DNA of 64,000 nucleotides from Methanoculleus methanifontis (GTDB lineage Archaea > Halobacteriota > Methanomicrobia > Methanomicrobiales > Methanoculleaceae): assembly GCF_030464365.1 (NCBI RefSeq), contig NZ_VCYI01000012.1, forward strand, positions 29,326 to 93,325, written 5' to 3'. The position numbers and the translations under genes are program-made. Position 1 is the stretch's first letter. The number at the start of each line of letters is the position of its first letter. Shown here piece after piece: positions 1 to 8,704 of this stretch. The notes beneath the pieces were generated by a model that worked only from the letters and a program-made list of their open reading frames with translations, had not been told where the DNA came from and made no database searches.

Positions 1-1008
1 CTCCACTGCAACAATCTCGGGACGCCCGGGAACTACTCCTGCACGCTCGGCACTTTCGGCCTCATCCCGGACCTGAACGAGAAACGGCAGACGCTGTATG
101 CAACCCACGTCCAGTTCCACGCCTACGGCGGTTCGGGGTGGAAGGATTTTTGCTCGAAGAGCGAGCCGATTGCGCGGTACGTCGACATGCGCCCGCAGAT
201 CGTCATGGACATGGGGCAGGTGATGTTCGGGCGGACGACGACGATGACCGCCGACGGGCCGATGGAGTTCAACCTCTACCGCCTCCACCACGAGAAGTGG
301 AGCAACCACGATGTGGAGCTCGAGACGGGTTCGGGGATCATCCCGGTCATCTACCGGCGCAAGAACCTGGTCAACTCGATCATGTGGGCGATCGGGCTTG
401 AGCTCGCGCTCCTCACGAAGAGCCCCTGGCAGTGCCTGCTCACGACGGACAACCCGAACGGTGCGCCGTTCGTTAAATACCCCGAGATCATCGGCCTTCT
501 GATGAGCAAGAAGTACCGCGACGCCGAGTTCGCCACGATCCATCCCGATACCGAAGCACGGGTGCCTCTCCCGGCGATCGAGCGCGAACTGGACTGGTAC
601 GAGATCGCGGTGATGACCCGGGCCGGCCAGGCGAGGGCGCTCGGGATCCAGGATCTCGGGAAAGGGCATCTCGCTCCAGGCGCCGATGCGGACGTCGCCA
701 TCTATCCTCTTAAGATCGATGAGGTCGATCCGTCGGCCGAGTACCAGAAGGTGATCGACGGGTTCAGCCGGACGGAGTACACGATCAAGCGGGGCAGGGT
801 CGTTGCCCGGCGGGGCGACTGCCTGGTTCACGGAACCAACGCCACGTTCTGGGTCAAACCAAAGGTTCCGGAGAACTACGATATGGGGAAAGATCCGGAC
901 TTCATCGAGAAGTTCGACCGCTACTACACCGTCCGGATGAGCAACTACCCGGTCCAGGAGGAGTACCTGGCCCGGAACCGGTGTATCGAGACGGAGGCGG
1001 ATCTATGA
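1..1008 (+). CDS. fwdA: Formylmethanofuran dehydrogenase subunit A, C-terminal part
   Basis: Open in frame from the first base of the window to TGA at 1006-1008, so the N-terminus lies outside. About 335 residues are visible, beginning LHCNNLGTPGNY and including HVQFHAYGG and the conserved QVMFGRTTTMTADGPMEF stretch. These are diagnostic of the amidohydrolase-fold A subunit of tungsten/molybdenum formylmethanofuran dehydrogenase. In the family this subunit interconverts formate and formylmethanofuran in the first step of methanogenesis from CO2. The stop overlaps the start of fwdC (ATGA), so the two are translationally coupled. I cannot tell the Fwd and Fmd isozymes apart from this fragment. 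Confidence 0.95.
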   Translation, partial: LHCNNLGTPGNYSCTLGTFGLIPDLNEKRQTLYATHVQFHAYGGSGWKDFCSKSEPIARYVDMRPQIVMDMGQVMFGRTTTMTADGPMEFNLYRLHHEKWSNHDVELETGSGIIPVIYRRKNLVNSIMWAIGLELALLTKSPWQCLLTTDNPNGAPFVKYPEIIGLLMSKKYRDAEFATIHPDTEARVPLPAIERELDWYEIAVMTRAGQARALGIQDLGKGHLAPGADADVAIYPLKIDEVDPSAEYQKVIDGFSRTEYTIKRGRVVARRGDCLVHGTNATFWVKPKVPENYDMGKDPDFIEKFDRYYTVRMSNYPVQEEYLARNRCIETEADL

Positions 1009-1772
1009 AGGTCACGCTCGCGATGAAGCCCGCGGCGAAGGGATTTATCCCGATCGAGGCGGAGTCGATCGTCCCGAAGAACTTCCTTGCCGGCACCGAT
1101 CTCCTGGTCTGGCGGGGGAACCGGGAGCTCCGGCTCGACGAGGTCTTCTCGGTCTCGGTGGAGGGCGAGGCCGATCGGGCGGAGGGCGTCGAGGTCGTCC
1201 TCTCGGGAGAGACGTTCCGGTTGAAGAGAGTCGGCGAGTACATGGACGGAGGAAAGATCACCGTCCTCGGCGGCATCGGGATGCACTGCGGCAACTTCAT
1301 GAGCGGCGGGACGATCGAGATCCACGGGAACGCTGACGGCTGGCTCGGCCGGGAGATGGCAGGAGGAACCATCATCTGTCGGGGCGATGCCGCCGATTAC
1401 TGCGCTTCAGGATACCGTGGCGGCCGGAAGGGCATGAAAGGGGGCACCGTGGAGGTCTTCGGCCACACCGGAGATTTCCTCGCGGAGAGCCTCGCGGGCG
1501 GCACGGTGGTCGTGCACGGCGATGCCGGGGATATGCCCGGGGCGGAGATGCGCGGCGGCACGCTCGTCGTCGACGGGGACTGCAGCCGTCCGGCCGCGAA
1601 CATGAAGGGCGGCTCCTGCTACGTCTACGGCACCGCGCGGGGGATGCTCCCCACCTTCAAAAAGATCGGGACGGTACAGCACGAAGGACGCACGCTTATC
1701 CAGTTTGCCGGCGATCTTGCGAACCGCGGGAAAGGAAACCTTTTTGTGAAGGGCTACGAATATCTGGACTGA
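1005..1772 (+). CDS. fwdC: Formylmethanofuran dehydrogenase subunit C
   Basis: 255 residues from ATG 1005, preceded by GGAGGCGG at 993-1000. An upstream in-frame GTG at 981 exists but lies inside fwdA and has no better ribosome site. The protein has the GltB-C-like beta-helix built of repeated GG-x4-6-G turns (MSGGTIEIHGNADGWLGREM, then AGGTIICRG, KGGTVEVFG, AGGTVVVHG, RGGTLVVDG), about every 18-19 residues. The C subunit is a structural partner that holds the A and B subunits together. It overlaps fwdA by 4 nt and the next small gene by 1 nt, so it is part of the same operon. Confidence 0.95.
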   Translation: MKVTLAMKPAAKGFIPIEAESIVPKNFLAGTDLLVWRGNRELRLDEVFSVSVEGEADRAEGVEVVLSGETFRLKRVGEYMDGGKITVLGGIGMHCGNFMSGGTIEIHGNADGWLGREMAGGTIICRGDAADYCASGYRGGRKGMKGGTVEVFGHTGDFLAESLAGGTVVVHGDAGDMPGAEMRGGTLVVDGDCSRPAANMKGGSCYVYGTARGMLPTFKKIGTVQHEGRTLIQFAGDLANRGKGNLFVKGYEYLD

Positions 1773-1921
1773 TGGTCAGGCACGAGTGTGGGTTCGAGGC
1801 CCCGATCCACTGCAAACGGTGCGGGAGGCCGCTGGAGAACAACGAGCGTACGGGTCTTTACTGCCCGCACTGCGGAAGAAGAGTGAGCATGCTCTGCCCG
1901 GGCTGCGGGCGTCTTTGGTGA
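1772..1921 (+). CDS. 49-aa zinc-ribbon protein at the end of the fwd operon
   Basis: ATG 1772 shares its A with the fwdC TGA (TGATG), and the frame closes with TGA at 1919-1921. The peptide starts MVRHECGFEAPIHCKRCGRP and contains CKRC, CPHC and CPGC pairs plus a further Cys near the N-terminus, a double zinc-ribbon or rubredoxin-like knuckle arrangement in a very small protein. No family name is recognised. Its one-base overlap with fwdC argues for co-expression with formylmethanofuran dehydrogenase, perhaps as an assembly or iron/zinc-handling factor (inference). It is short enough to be missed by automatic gene callers. Confidence 0.7.
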   Translation: MVRHECGFEAPIHCKRCGRPLENNERTGLYCPHCGRRVSMLCPGCGRLW

Positions 1922-1925
1922 CCGG

Positions 1926-2192
1926 TCAGGCCCGGTTCTTCACCCACCGGGCATACTGCGCCCTGAGCTGGCGGATGTCCTGTTCCGTAAGATCTTTTTT
2001 CCCCGTCTGGTGTAGGTACGACTCGAGCTGCTCCACGACCTGTTCTGCATCTAAAAAGTCGTCGACGTCCAGGTAGACCGGCGCCCGCTGGACGTTGATC
2101 GCCTCGCCGCACATCGGGCAGAGCCTCCAGCGCTGATAACGGTCGACGTAGCTGAAGGTTTTGCAGCCCGGACAGCGGATGACGAGGTACAT
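1926..2192 (-). CDS. DUF1922-type zinc-ribbon protein
   Basis: 88 residues starting MYLVIRCPGCKTFSYVDR and continuing with RLCPMCGE, giving a CxxC-x(n)-CxxC zinc ribbon over residues about 7-29. The C-terminal half is acidic and helical (DVDDFLDAEQVVEQLESYL) and ends RWVKNRA. This matches the archaeal DUF1922 family, whose function is unknown. It converges with the 49-aa zinc-ribbon gene: the stops are 4 nt apart. Confidence 0.8.
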   Translation of the reverse strand: MYLVIRCPGCKTFSYVDRYQRWRLCPMCGEAINVQRAPVYLDVDDFLDAEQVVEQLESYLHQTGKKDLTEQDIRQLRAQYARWVKNRA

Positions 2193-2220
2193 GATTAATG
2201 GGAGTTGTACGGGCGGGCGG

Positions 2221-2230
2221 ATATATAATT
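2221..2230 (-). promoter_or_regulatory. TATA box for the DUF1922 gene
   Basis: On the minus strand the sequence reads AATTATATAT, 29-38 nt upstream of the ATG at 2192. That places transcription start close to the start codon. Confidence 0.5.
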
Positions 2231-2436
2231 ATCCATCCGGTCTTCTTTTGGTGCTTAGATCTGGTGTCGATAGTCATCGAAATTCTGCAAGTCTCACACA
2301 TTCCTTCCCGTCATAGTTTTCGCATCTTTCGAGTCTTCACGTGAGTTTATCCCAATCATACACCGCTGCTTCATACGAAGGTACATGAAATGGCTCGCCG
2401 TTGCACGTCTTATAGTGGCCGAAACGGGGAAAAAGC

Positions 2437-2596
2437 CCGGTACAGTGGACCGTGGGAGTATCCCCATGGGGGGTGGGGACAGGGGAGGGGGGTGAGCCCC
2501 CCTCCCCACCTGACGGTGGTCGAGCTCCGGGCGTTCCGCCCATCGCACTCCCCGTCAGCCCCTCCCCTAGGGGGATATTCCCACGAAATCCGTGCC
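2437..2596 (+). repeat. Dispersed GC-rich hairpin repeat, copy 1
   Basis: Contains the conserved lead CAGTGGACCGTGG (2443-2455), then a perfect 11-bp inverted pair GGGGAGGGGGG / CCCCCCTCCCC with a 4-nt loop. A tract with GGTGGTCGAGCTCCGG and GCACTCCCCGTCAGCCC follows. The same modules recur near 5.75, 6.2, 45.75, 46.68 and (inverted) 61.45 kb. Confidence 0.75.
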
Positions 2597-2717
2597 AAGC
2601 AAACCCGAAGGTCACATATGAGTGCCACCGGCGCGGGTGAGGTCTCTCCTCTCACCCTCTCTAGAAGATCATGTTCTGGACAACTCGTCCGTCACATCTC
2701 AGTTCCCTCTAATCCTC

Positions 2718-4259
2718 TCAACCTCCCCTCGGCTTGAGATCCTTCACCGCCGGCCCGTGGATCACCTTCCCGTCGGCATCGAACCGGGAGCCGTGGCAGG
2801 GGCAGTCCCAGGTCTCTTCGGCGCTGTTCCACGCTGCGACGCACCCGAGGTGCGTGCAGGTGGGGTTGACCGCGTGAACCCTTCCTTCCCGGTCGCGGAA
2901 GACGCCGGCCTTCTTGCCCTCGATCATCAGGATCCTCCCCTCGCCGGTTGCGACGTCCGCGAGATCGCCGGCCGGCCGGGATATCGCGCCGCCGATGTAC
3001 TTCTCGGCGACCTCGATGTTGTGGACGAGGAACCGCCGGGCCGATGCCGCCGGTTTGAACCGGTCGGGGGCATAGACCTCTGCCCAGGGGTTCGAGCCGC
3101 CCCGGATCATCTCCGTGATGATCGTTGCGGCCGCGGTGCCGTTGGTCATCCCCCACTTCCGAAACCCGGTCGCGATGTAGACGTTCTCGTGGCCGTCGGC
3201 GAGCGGGCCGATGTAGGGGACGCCGTCGACGGTGATGTAGTCCTGCGCCGACCACCGGTAGTCCACGGACCGGAGCGGGTAGACCGACCGGGCGTAGGCC
3301 TCGAGGTCGCGGTAGTGCCTCCGCGTGTCCACGTCCTCGCCGGTCCGGTGCTCCATGCCGCCGACGATGACGAGTTCGCCGCCGTCGCCGGCAGGCTGCG
3401 ACCGCCAGGAGTGGGCGGGGCCGTCGGCGTTGATGAACATCCCCTCGGGGAAGGGCTCGTCAAGCCGGACGCCGAGCGCGTAGGAGCGCGACGGCTCCAT
3501 CCGGGCGAAGTAGAACCCGGGAGCATCGTAGAAGGGGTAGTGGGTCGCGAGAACCACGGTATCTGCCGTGACCGTTCCCGACGCCGTCCTGACCGTGCAC
3601 CGCCCTCCGCCGTCCTGCACCTCGAGCGCCCGGGTATTTTCGTAGATCCGGCTCCCGTCGCCGGGAATCAGCGAAGCCAGGTGCAGGAGGTACTTCACCG
3701 GGTGGAACTGCGCCTGGTTCTCGAAGACCACCGCGCCGTAACTCCGGGCCGGCAACGGAATCTCCTCCGTGAACGCGGCCGGGAGCCCGAGACTCCGTGC
3801 CGCGTCCGCCTCGTCCGCGACCTTCTCCCGGGCCTCTTCCGTCTCAGCGTAGGTGCAGGCCGGTTTTCTCGCGAAGTCGCAGGCGATGCCGTACTCCCGC
3901 ACGAAAGACGCTATCGTCTCGATCGCCGCCTGGTTCGCTTCGGCGTACTGCTGCGCCGGCCTGCCCCCGAACCGGTCGATGAGATCCTTGTAGATCAGCC
4001 GGTGGAGCGAGGTGACCTTCGCCGTCGTGTGCCCGGTCACCCCCTGACAGATCCGGTTCCCCTCGAGCAGGGTGACCGCGTAACCGGCCCGTTTGAGCAG
4101 GACGGCGGTGGTGATCCCGGTGATGCCGCCGCCCACGACCGCCACGTCGGTCTCCAGATTCCCCGGCAGCGGGGGATGCGGCGTCTCCGCCGCGGTAGTC
4201 TCCATCCAGAACGACCCGTGCCTGCCCGGCAGGCCATATGCACCCGGCCCATGCTCCAT
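2718..4259 (-). CDS. FAD-dependent oxidoreductase with C-terminal Rieske 2Fe-2S domain
   Basis: 513 residues. ATG 4259 is chosen because AAGGAGG lies 9 nt upstream; the frame stays open further but without a ribosome site. The N-terminal DAO-type FAD domain carries the dinucleotide motif VAVVGGGITGITTAVLLKRA and a glycine-rich HTTAKVTSLH segment. The C-terminus has a complete Rieske motif, CTHLGC followed by CPCHGS, so two Cys-His pairs are present. In known relatives the Rieske domain passes electrons to or from the flavin of an amine/glycine-oxidase-like domain. The substrate cannot be inferred. It is divergent from the TreT-like gene at 4462. Confidence 0.88.
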   Translation of the reverse strand: MEHGPGAYGLPGRHGSFWMETTAAETPHPPLPGNLETDVAVVGGGITGITTAVLLKRAGYAVTLLEGNRICQGVTGHTTAKVTSLHRLIYKDLIDRFGGRPAQQYAEANQAAIETIASFVREYGIACDFARKPACTYAETEEAREKVADEADAARSLGLPAAFTEEIPLPARSYGAVVFENQAQFHPVKYLLHLASLIPGDGSRIYENTRALEVQDGGGRCTVRTASGTVTADTVVLATHYPFYDAPGFYFARMEPSRSYALGVRLDEPFPEGMFINADGPAHSWRSQPAGDGGELVIVGGMEHRTGEDVDTRRHYRDLEAYARSVYPLRSVDYRWSAQDYITVDGVPYIGPLADGHENVYIATGFRKWGMTNGTAAATIITEMIRGGSNPWAEVYAPDRFKPAASARRFLVHNIEVAEKYIGGAISRPAGDLADVATGEGRILMIEGKKAGVFRDREGRVHAVNPTCTHLGCVAAWNSAEETWDCPCHGSRFDADGKVIHGPAVKDLKPRGG

Positions 4260-4461
4260 ACGTCCAGCCTCCTTCTGCCCGCACGGCCCGCAGTTCGGGC
4301 GGCGGCGGGCGGTCAGCATTATGCCGGGAGCATATATAGGTATGGAACGCGCCTCCCCTCCGCGTCCGTCCGGCGGTTCTGCAGGGTACGGCGCCGGGAG
4401 CGGCGGGGCTTCCCCGCCGTTACGCATAAGAACGATCGCGAGAATGGGAGGTGCGATCAGG

Positions 4462-5694
4462 ATGAGCGCAATCCACACGATCGACGACTATGAGCGGTAC
4501 ATCGGCAAAGAGGCCGTGCGCCGCATTAAAGAGAAAGCACGGCCGCTCCGTGACATGCACGTCATGCACATGAACTCCACCTACTACGGCGGCGGGGTCT
4601 CGCAGATCCTCGCGTCCCTGACCCTCCTGATGAACAGCCTCGGGATACAGACCGGGTGGCGCGTCGTCCACGGCCCCCCGGACTTCTTCAGCGTGACGAA
4701 GAAGTTTCATAACGCGCTGCAGGGAGCGCCGATCAACATGACCGGCCGCAAGAAGGAGATCTACGAGAGCGTCATTCACGAGAACGCCATACGAAATCAC
4801 CTCGACCACGACGTGGTCTTCATCCACGACCCGCAGCCGCTCCCGCTGATCACCCATTACCGGAAGAAGAGCCCCTGGGTGTGGCGCTGCCACCTCGACC
4901 TCACATCACCGAACCGAAAGGTCTGGAACTACCTCGCCCCGTTCATCGAGAAGTACGACGCCGTCGTCCTCTCCTGCGGCGAGTACCGGCGGGATCTCGG
5001 AAAACCGCAGGTCTTCTTCACGCCCGGGATCGATCCCTTCTCCATCGTGAACAAGGAACTCTCGGAGAGCGCCGTCGACGAGCGCCTCGAGCATTACGGC
5101 GTCCCGACCGATCTTCCTCTCGTCGTGCAGATCTCCCGGTTCGACCGCTGGAAGGATCCCGAAGGGGTCATCCGGGCGTTCCAGAAGGCCAGGAAGGAGG
5201 AGGAGTGCACCCTGGTTCTCGTCGGGAACGTCGCAACCGACGATCCGGAGGGCGCGGAGGTCTACCGGTCACTCCTTGCCCACAGGAACGAGCGGATCAT
5301 CGTCAAAAGCGTCCAGGACGGAGCGCTCGTGAACGCGCTCCAGCGGCGTGCGGCGGTCGTTCTCCAGAAGTCCATCCGTGAAGGGTTCGGGCTGACGGTA
5401 TCGGAGGCGATGTGGAAGGGCGCCGCGGTGATCGGCGGGAACGTCGGCGGCATCCGCCAGCAGATTGAGGATGGGAAGAGCGGGTTTCTGGTCTCATCCG
5501 TCGACGAGGCGGCGGACCGGATCGTCCGGCTGCTCCGCGACCGCGATCTCCGCGACCGGATGGGCAACGCGGCGCGCGAGAGAGTGCGGGAGAACTTCCT
5601 CTTCACCCGCACCGTCGAGCAGTACCTCGACCTGATCGGCTCGTTCGAACCGGAGTTCCGGCTGAGGGAGGACGTGGGGTTGTCCTGCGGGTGA
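4462..5694 (+). CDS. treT: TreT-like GT4 glycosyltransferase (trehalose synthase family)
   Basis: 410 residues from ATG 4462, with GGAGGTG at 4447-4453. The N-terminus MHVMHMNSTYYGGGVSQIL and GPPDFFSVTKKFHNALQG closely resemble archaeal glycosyltransferring trehalose synthases, which join NDP-glucose and glucose. The C-terminal Rossmann half carries SRFDRWKDPEG and the GT4 catalytic EX7E region REGFGLTVSEAMWKGAAVIG. Trehalose would be a compatible solute, but the acceptor is inferred from family resemblance only. A TATA-like CATATATAGG sits at 4331-4340, and repeats flank both this gene and its divergent partner. Confidence 0.8.
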   Translation: MSAIHTIDDYERYIGKEAVRRIKEKARPLRDMHVMHMNSTYYGGGVSQILASLTLLMNSLGIQTGWRVVHGPPDFFSVTKKFHNALQGAPINMTGRKKEIYESVIHENAIRNHLDHDVVFIHDPQPLPLITHYRKKSPWVWRCHLDLTSPNRKVWNYLAPFIEKYDAVVLSCGEYRRDLGKPQVFFTPGIDPFSIVNKELSESAVDERLEHYGVPTDLPLVVQISRFDRWKDPEGVIRAFQKARKEEECTLVLVGNVATDDPEGAEVYRSLLAHRNERIIVKSVQDGALVNALQRRAAVVLQKSIREGFGLTVSEAMWKGAAVIGGNVGGIRQQIEDGKSGFLVSSVDEAADRIVRLLRDRDLRDRMGNAARERVRENFLFTRTVEQYLDLIGSFEPEFRLREDVGLSCG

Positions 5695-6672
5695 ACGAGG
5701 GGGGGCGGTGGGGGGTGGCTGACGAATAGTGCAGCTCTTTGCGAGCTGGAGACAGGGGAGGGGGGCATGCCCCCCCTCCCACCTGACGGTGGTCGAGCTC
5801 CGGTTCTTCGCACCTTCGGTGCTCACGCTCCCGCCAGGACAGCAGTCGCGCTCCGAACCATCGCACTCCCCGTCAGCCCCTCTTCGCACCTTCGGTGCTC
5901 GAACTCGGCTCCTCGAAGCCTGATGGCTTCTCAAACTCCCGTCCGAAACCCTTCGGGTTTCTCAAGCTCCGGCCCTGCGGGCCATCGCATCCTGCGGACG
6001 GTCGTTCTCCGGAGCGTCGTTCCCCCAATGGCAATATCCTCACTGTCCACTGCATGGGGAGATTCTGGGAAGAATCGTGCGCGGTTTCCCACCGGCTATC
6101 GCCATGCATTGCCCGCCCCCGGGGGGGCGGGAGGAGCGCGAAGCGCGGGCGGTGGGGGGCTTTTGAGGAGAGGCATCTGGTTTGAGGAGACAGGGGAGGG
6201 GGGATGCTCCCTCCGCACCTATCGGTGCTCAAGCTCGCTTCGCTCGCACTCCCCACCTGATGGTGGTCGAGCTCCGGTTCTACGAACCGTCGCACTCCCC
6301 GTCAGCCCTCCCCCAGTGGCGATATGTGACTGGCCGAAGGGCGGGAGCACGAGCACCGAAGGTGCGCAGCCACCACGGTCCACTCTACCGGGCTTTTTCC
6401 TTGCATCCGCTCATCCAGTTTACCGCACAGCGAAGGCCCTTGGTCTTCTCGAACCCCCATCATCCCATCCTGCGCAACCCGCACCTTTGGTGCTCCTGCT
6501 CCAGCCCTATGGCCCGTCACAACCCACATCTGCCGGTGCTCAAACTCCGTGCCTCCCCATCCCCCACACCCACCCGGAACCGGAAATAATCCCCATAATC
6601 CAGCGGAGCCTCTGGCAAAAGAAACCCGAGCATTTTTCTGCAATCGGAGACGACCACTGATCCGTGAGTTCA
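5695..6672. repeat. Gene-free block of GC-rich dispersed repeats, copies 2 and 3
   Basis: About 980 bp with no credible gene. Copy 2 (about 5750-5890) has GGGAGGGGGG-CATG-CCCCCCCTCCC, then GGTGGTCGAGCTCCGG and GCACTCCCCGTCAGCCCC. Copy 3 (about 6185-6400) has ACAGGGGAGGGGGG, GGTGGTCGAGCTCCGG and the inverted CCACGGTCCACT. Between them lie many short hairpins such as GCACCTTCGGTGC and AGCTCGCTTCGCTCG. Short frames here share no codon bias with neighbours. Confidence 0.7.
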
Positions 6673-7422
6673 ATGGATATCCAGGTAATCGGTGTTCGGG
6701 ATCTCCCTCTGTTCCAGAAAGGAGACGACCTTCCCGCCCTGATCTGCGAGAAGGTCGCGTTCGAGGACGGGGATATCCTCGTCGTCGCCTCGTCCGTCTA
6801 CTCGAAAGCGAAGGGCTTCACCCGTGACCTCGCTGCCATCGTCCCCGGTGCGGACGCCGTGCGGATCGCGGAAAAGACGAAGGAAGACCCGCGCTTCGTA
6901 CAGGCGGTGCTGGACTCGTCCACCGACATCCTGCTCGAACACCCGTTCATCCTCTGCGAACTGCCGTCCGGTCATATCGGCGTCCGGGCGGGCGTCGACC
7001 ACAGCAACGTCGAAGACGGCCGGCTGATCATCCTCCCTCCCGACCCCATGGTGGCTGCCGGCGAGATCCGGGACGCTATCCGCCGCATCACCGGCAAGAA
7101 CGTCCGGGTTATCGTCACCGACACCTGCGGCCGGGCGTTCCGGCGCGGCCAGACCGGCATCGCCATCGGCTGGGCGGGCATGACGGGCATCGACGACTAC
7201 CGGGGCGACACCGACCTTTTCGGCCACGTCCTCGAGATCACCGAAGAAGCGGTCGTCGACGAGATCGCGGCCTTCGCGAACTTCGTCATGGGCGAGAGCC
7301 ACCAGGGCGTGCCTGCGGTGGTATTCCGGAACTGCCGGACCTGGAACGGGCACGATAACGTCTACTTCACGCCCGCGGAAGATATCGTCAGGACTGCTTT
7401 GAAGGAGAACAAAAAGGATTAG
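6673..7422 (+). CDS. cofE: Coenzyme F420-0:L-glutamate ligase
   Basis: 249 residues from ATG 6673; an in-frame GTG nine bases earlier is an alternative. The enzyme adds glutamate to F420-0 using GTP, forming the gamma-linked tail of the deazaflavin hydride carrier of methanogenesis. Seen motifs: DILVVASSVYSKAKGFTRDL near the N-terminus, HSNVEDGRLIILPPDP, the metal/GTP region VIVTDTCGRAFRRGQTGIAIG, and DYRGDTDLFGH. The length is normal for archaeal CofE. The 3' end overlaps the tail of secG on the opposite strand by a few bases. Confidence 0.95.
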   Translation: MDIQVIGVRDLPLFQKGDDLPALICEKVAFEDGDILVVASSVYSKAKGFTRDLAAIVPGADAVRIAEKTKEDPRFVQAVLDSSTDILLEHPFILCELPSGHIGVRAGVDHSNVEDGRLIILPPDPMVAAGEIRDAIRRITGKNVRVIVTDTCGRAFRRGQTGIAIGWAGMTGIDDYRGDTDLFGHVLEITEEAVVDEIAAFANFVMGESHQGVPAVVFRNCRTWNGHDNVYFTPAEDIVRTALKENKKD

Positions 7423-7577
7423 AAGAGGGCATTGAGAACAAAGACTGCCACTCCGGTCACGATGGTCATCACGATAACGGCTACCGGGCTGATATGGATG
7501 GCCCGGTGATCGTCGCTGTCGTAGTAATTGACCAGGCCGGCAGAGGATACCAGTCTTCCGCCAGATTTCTTCGCCAT
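7419..7577 (-). CDS. secG: Preprotein translocase subunit SecG (archaeal Sec61-beta)
   Basis: 52 residues, start MAKKSGGRLVSSAGLVNYYD, then DDHRAIHISPVAVIVMTIVT and a single C-terminal membrane helix ending VFVLNALF. This is the archaeal Sec61-beta pattern: a short basic and polar cytosolic head (SSAGLxxYY), the AIHISP box and one tail-anchored helix. It is the small third subunit of the SecYEG channel. Stop TAA at 7419-7421 overlaps the cofE stop tail-to-tail. A minus-strand TATA box 21-30 nt before the ATG suggests a leaderless mRNA. Confidence 0.9.
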   Translation of the reverse strand: MAKKSGGRLVSSAGLVNYYDSDDHRAIHISPVAVIVMTIVTGVAVFVLNALF

Positions 7578-7597
7578 ACCAGAATATTCTCCCTTGC

Positions 7598-7607
7598 AAT
7601 ATATAAA
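7598..7607 (-). promoter_or_regulatory. TATA box of secG
   Basis: Minus strand reads TTTATATATT, about 25 nt upstream of the secG ATG. That spacing puts transcription start at or next to the start codon. Confidence 0.55.
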
Positions 7608-7621
7608 ACAGAGGATCAGCT

Positions 7622-8668
7622 ATGCGGGAAGCCAAACCCTACGTCGTCATCGGCCGTGCGCTCCTCGGCGAAGACCTCCGGGAAGAAGACGTCACCATCA
7701 CCGTCTCGGGGGGGATCGTCACCTCGATAGAGCCCGCCCCCCGGACGCCCGAGAGGTGGATCGTGCCAGCCTTCTTCAACGCCCACACGCATCTCGGCGA
7801 CACCGTCGCGATGGATCTCCCCGCCCGGGGCAGCCTTGCCGACCTCGTCAAACCCCCGAACGGCCTGAAACACCGGATCCTCGCAGCGACCTCGCAGGCC
7901 GAACTCGTCCGTGGGATGCGTGCGAGCATCATTGCGATGCTCGCGACCGGGACGACCGGGTTTGCCGACTTCCGCGAAGGTGGCGCCGACGGGGTCGCGG
8001 CGCTCCGCGAGGCAGCGGCCGGGCTTGACTGCCGGCCGATCATCCTCGGCCGTGAAGGCGGCGAAGAGGTGAGCGACGGGGCGGGTATCAGCAGCGTTCA
8101 CGACGTGGGAAACGCCGAAGAGATCGTCAGGAACGCCCGGGCCGCGGGGAAACTCGTCGCCTTCCACGCCGGGGAGAGGAAACCCGACGACGTCGACGAC
8201 GCGCTCGCGTTCGAGCCCGACCTGCTCGTCCACTGCACCCACGCGACGGATGCGCAACTCCGCCGGATCGTCGACATGGATATCCCCGTCGCCGTCTGCC
8301 CGAGATCAAACTGGCTGCTCGGGGTCGCGACGTCGGCGGTCCACCCGCCTATCGCACGCATCCTCGACCTAGGGGGCAGGCTCTACCTCGGAACAGACAA
8401 CGTGATGTTCGTTCAGCCCGATATGCTTCAGGAGATGGCGTTTGCCGCGACCGTATACCGCGCGCGTCCCGACGAGATCCTCCGCGCCGCGGTGTCGGGG
8501 GCCGGGTTTGCGGGGGTATCCGGGTACCTTGAGGAAGGGCAGAAAGCGAATTTCCTGGTCATAAATCCGCTAAGAAACAATATTTCTTTCAGCAAAGACA
8601 TCCAGACAACTATTGTGAAACGGCTAGATTCTTCATCTATTTGCCAAACAGTTTTAACCATGCAATAG
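7622..8668 (+). CDS. Amidohydrolase-superfamily deaminase-like enzyme
   Basis: 348 residues from ATG 7622, preceded by GAGGATC. It has the metal-dependent hydrolase layout: HTH metal ligands in PAFFNAHTHLGDT (residues about 53-61), a later FHAGE, then HCTHA and the aspartate in GTDN. A short composite beta-sandwich is split between the N-terminus and the C-terminal KANFLVINP. This ligand set fits aminohydrolases of the cytosine/guanine or chlorohydrolase type acting on a purine or pyrimidine-like ring. The substrate is not determinable. It stands alone between secG and uspA. Confidence 0.82.
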   Translation: MREAKPYVVIGRALLGEDLREEDVTITVSGGIVTSIEPAPRTPERWIVPAFFNAHTHLGDTVAMDLPARGSLADLVKPPNGLKHRILAATSQAELVRGMRASIIAMLATGTTGFADFREGGADGVAALREAAAGLDCRPIILGREGGEEVSDGAGISSVHDVGNAEEIVRNARAAGKLVAFHAGERKPDDVDDALAFEPDLLVHCTHATDAQLRRIVDMDIPVAVCPRSNWLLGVATSAVHPPIARILDLGGRLYLGTDNVMFVQPDMLQEMAFAATVYRARPDEILRAAVSGAGFAGVSGYLEEGQKANFLVINPLRNNISFSKDIQTTIVKRLDSSSICQTVLTMQ

Positions 8669-8704
8669 AAATCAGATAAGAAGTGTCTGTTCTGCGTGGT
8701 GTGT

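Larger units (their letters stand above)
2193..2717. other. Intergenic stretch with one GC-rich dispersed repeat
   Basis: No credible gene. About 2193-2430 is lower-GC DNA holding the minus-strand promoter, and 2437-2596 is a repeat copy (separate entry). The remainder up to 2717 has no recognisable feature. Confidence 0.6.

Noticed and set aside
2622..4493. 623-codon plus-strand open frame opposite the Rieske/FAD gene
   Set aside because: GC-rich third positions keep antisense frames open. Its protein is Arg/Pro-rich with no motif, while the minus strand encodes a complete FAD plus Rieske protein with a ribosome site.
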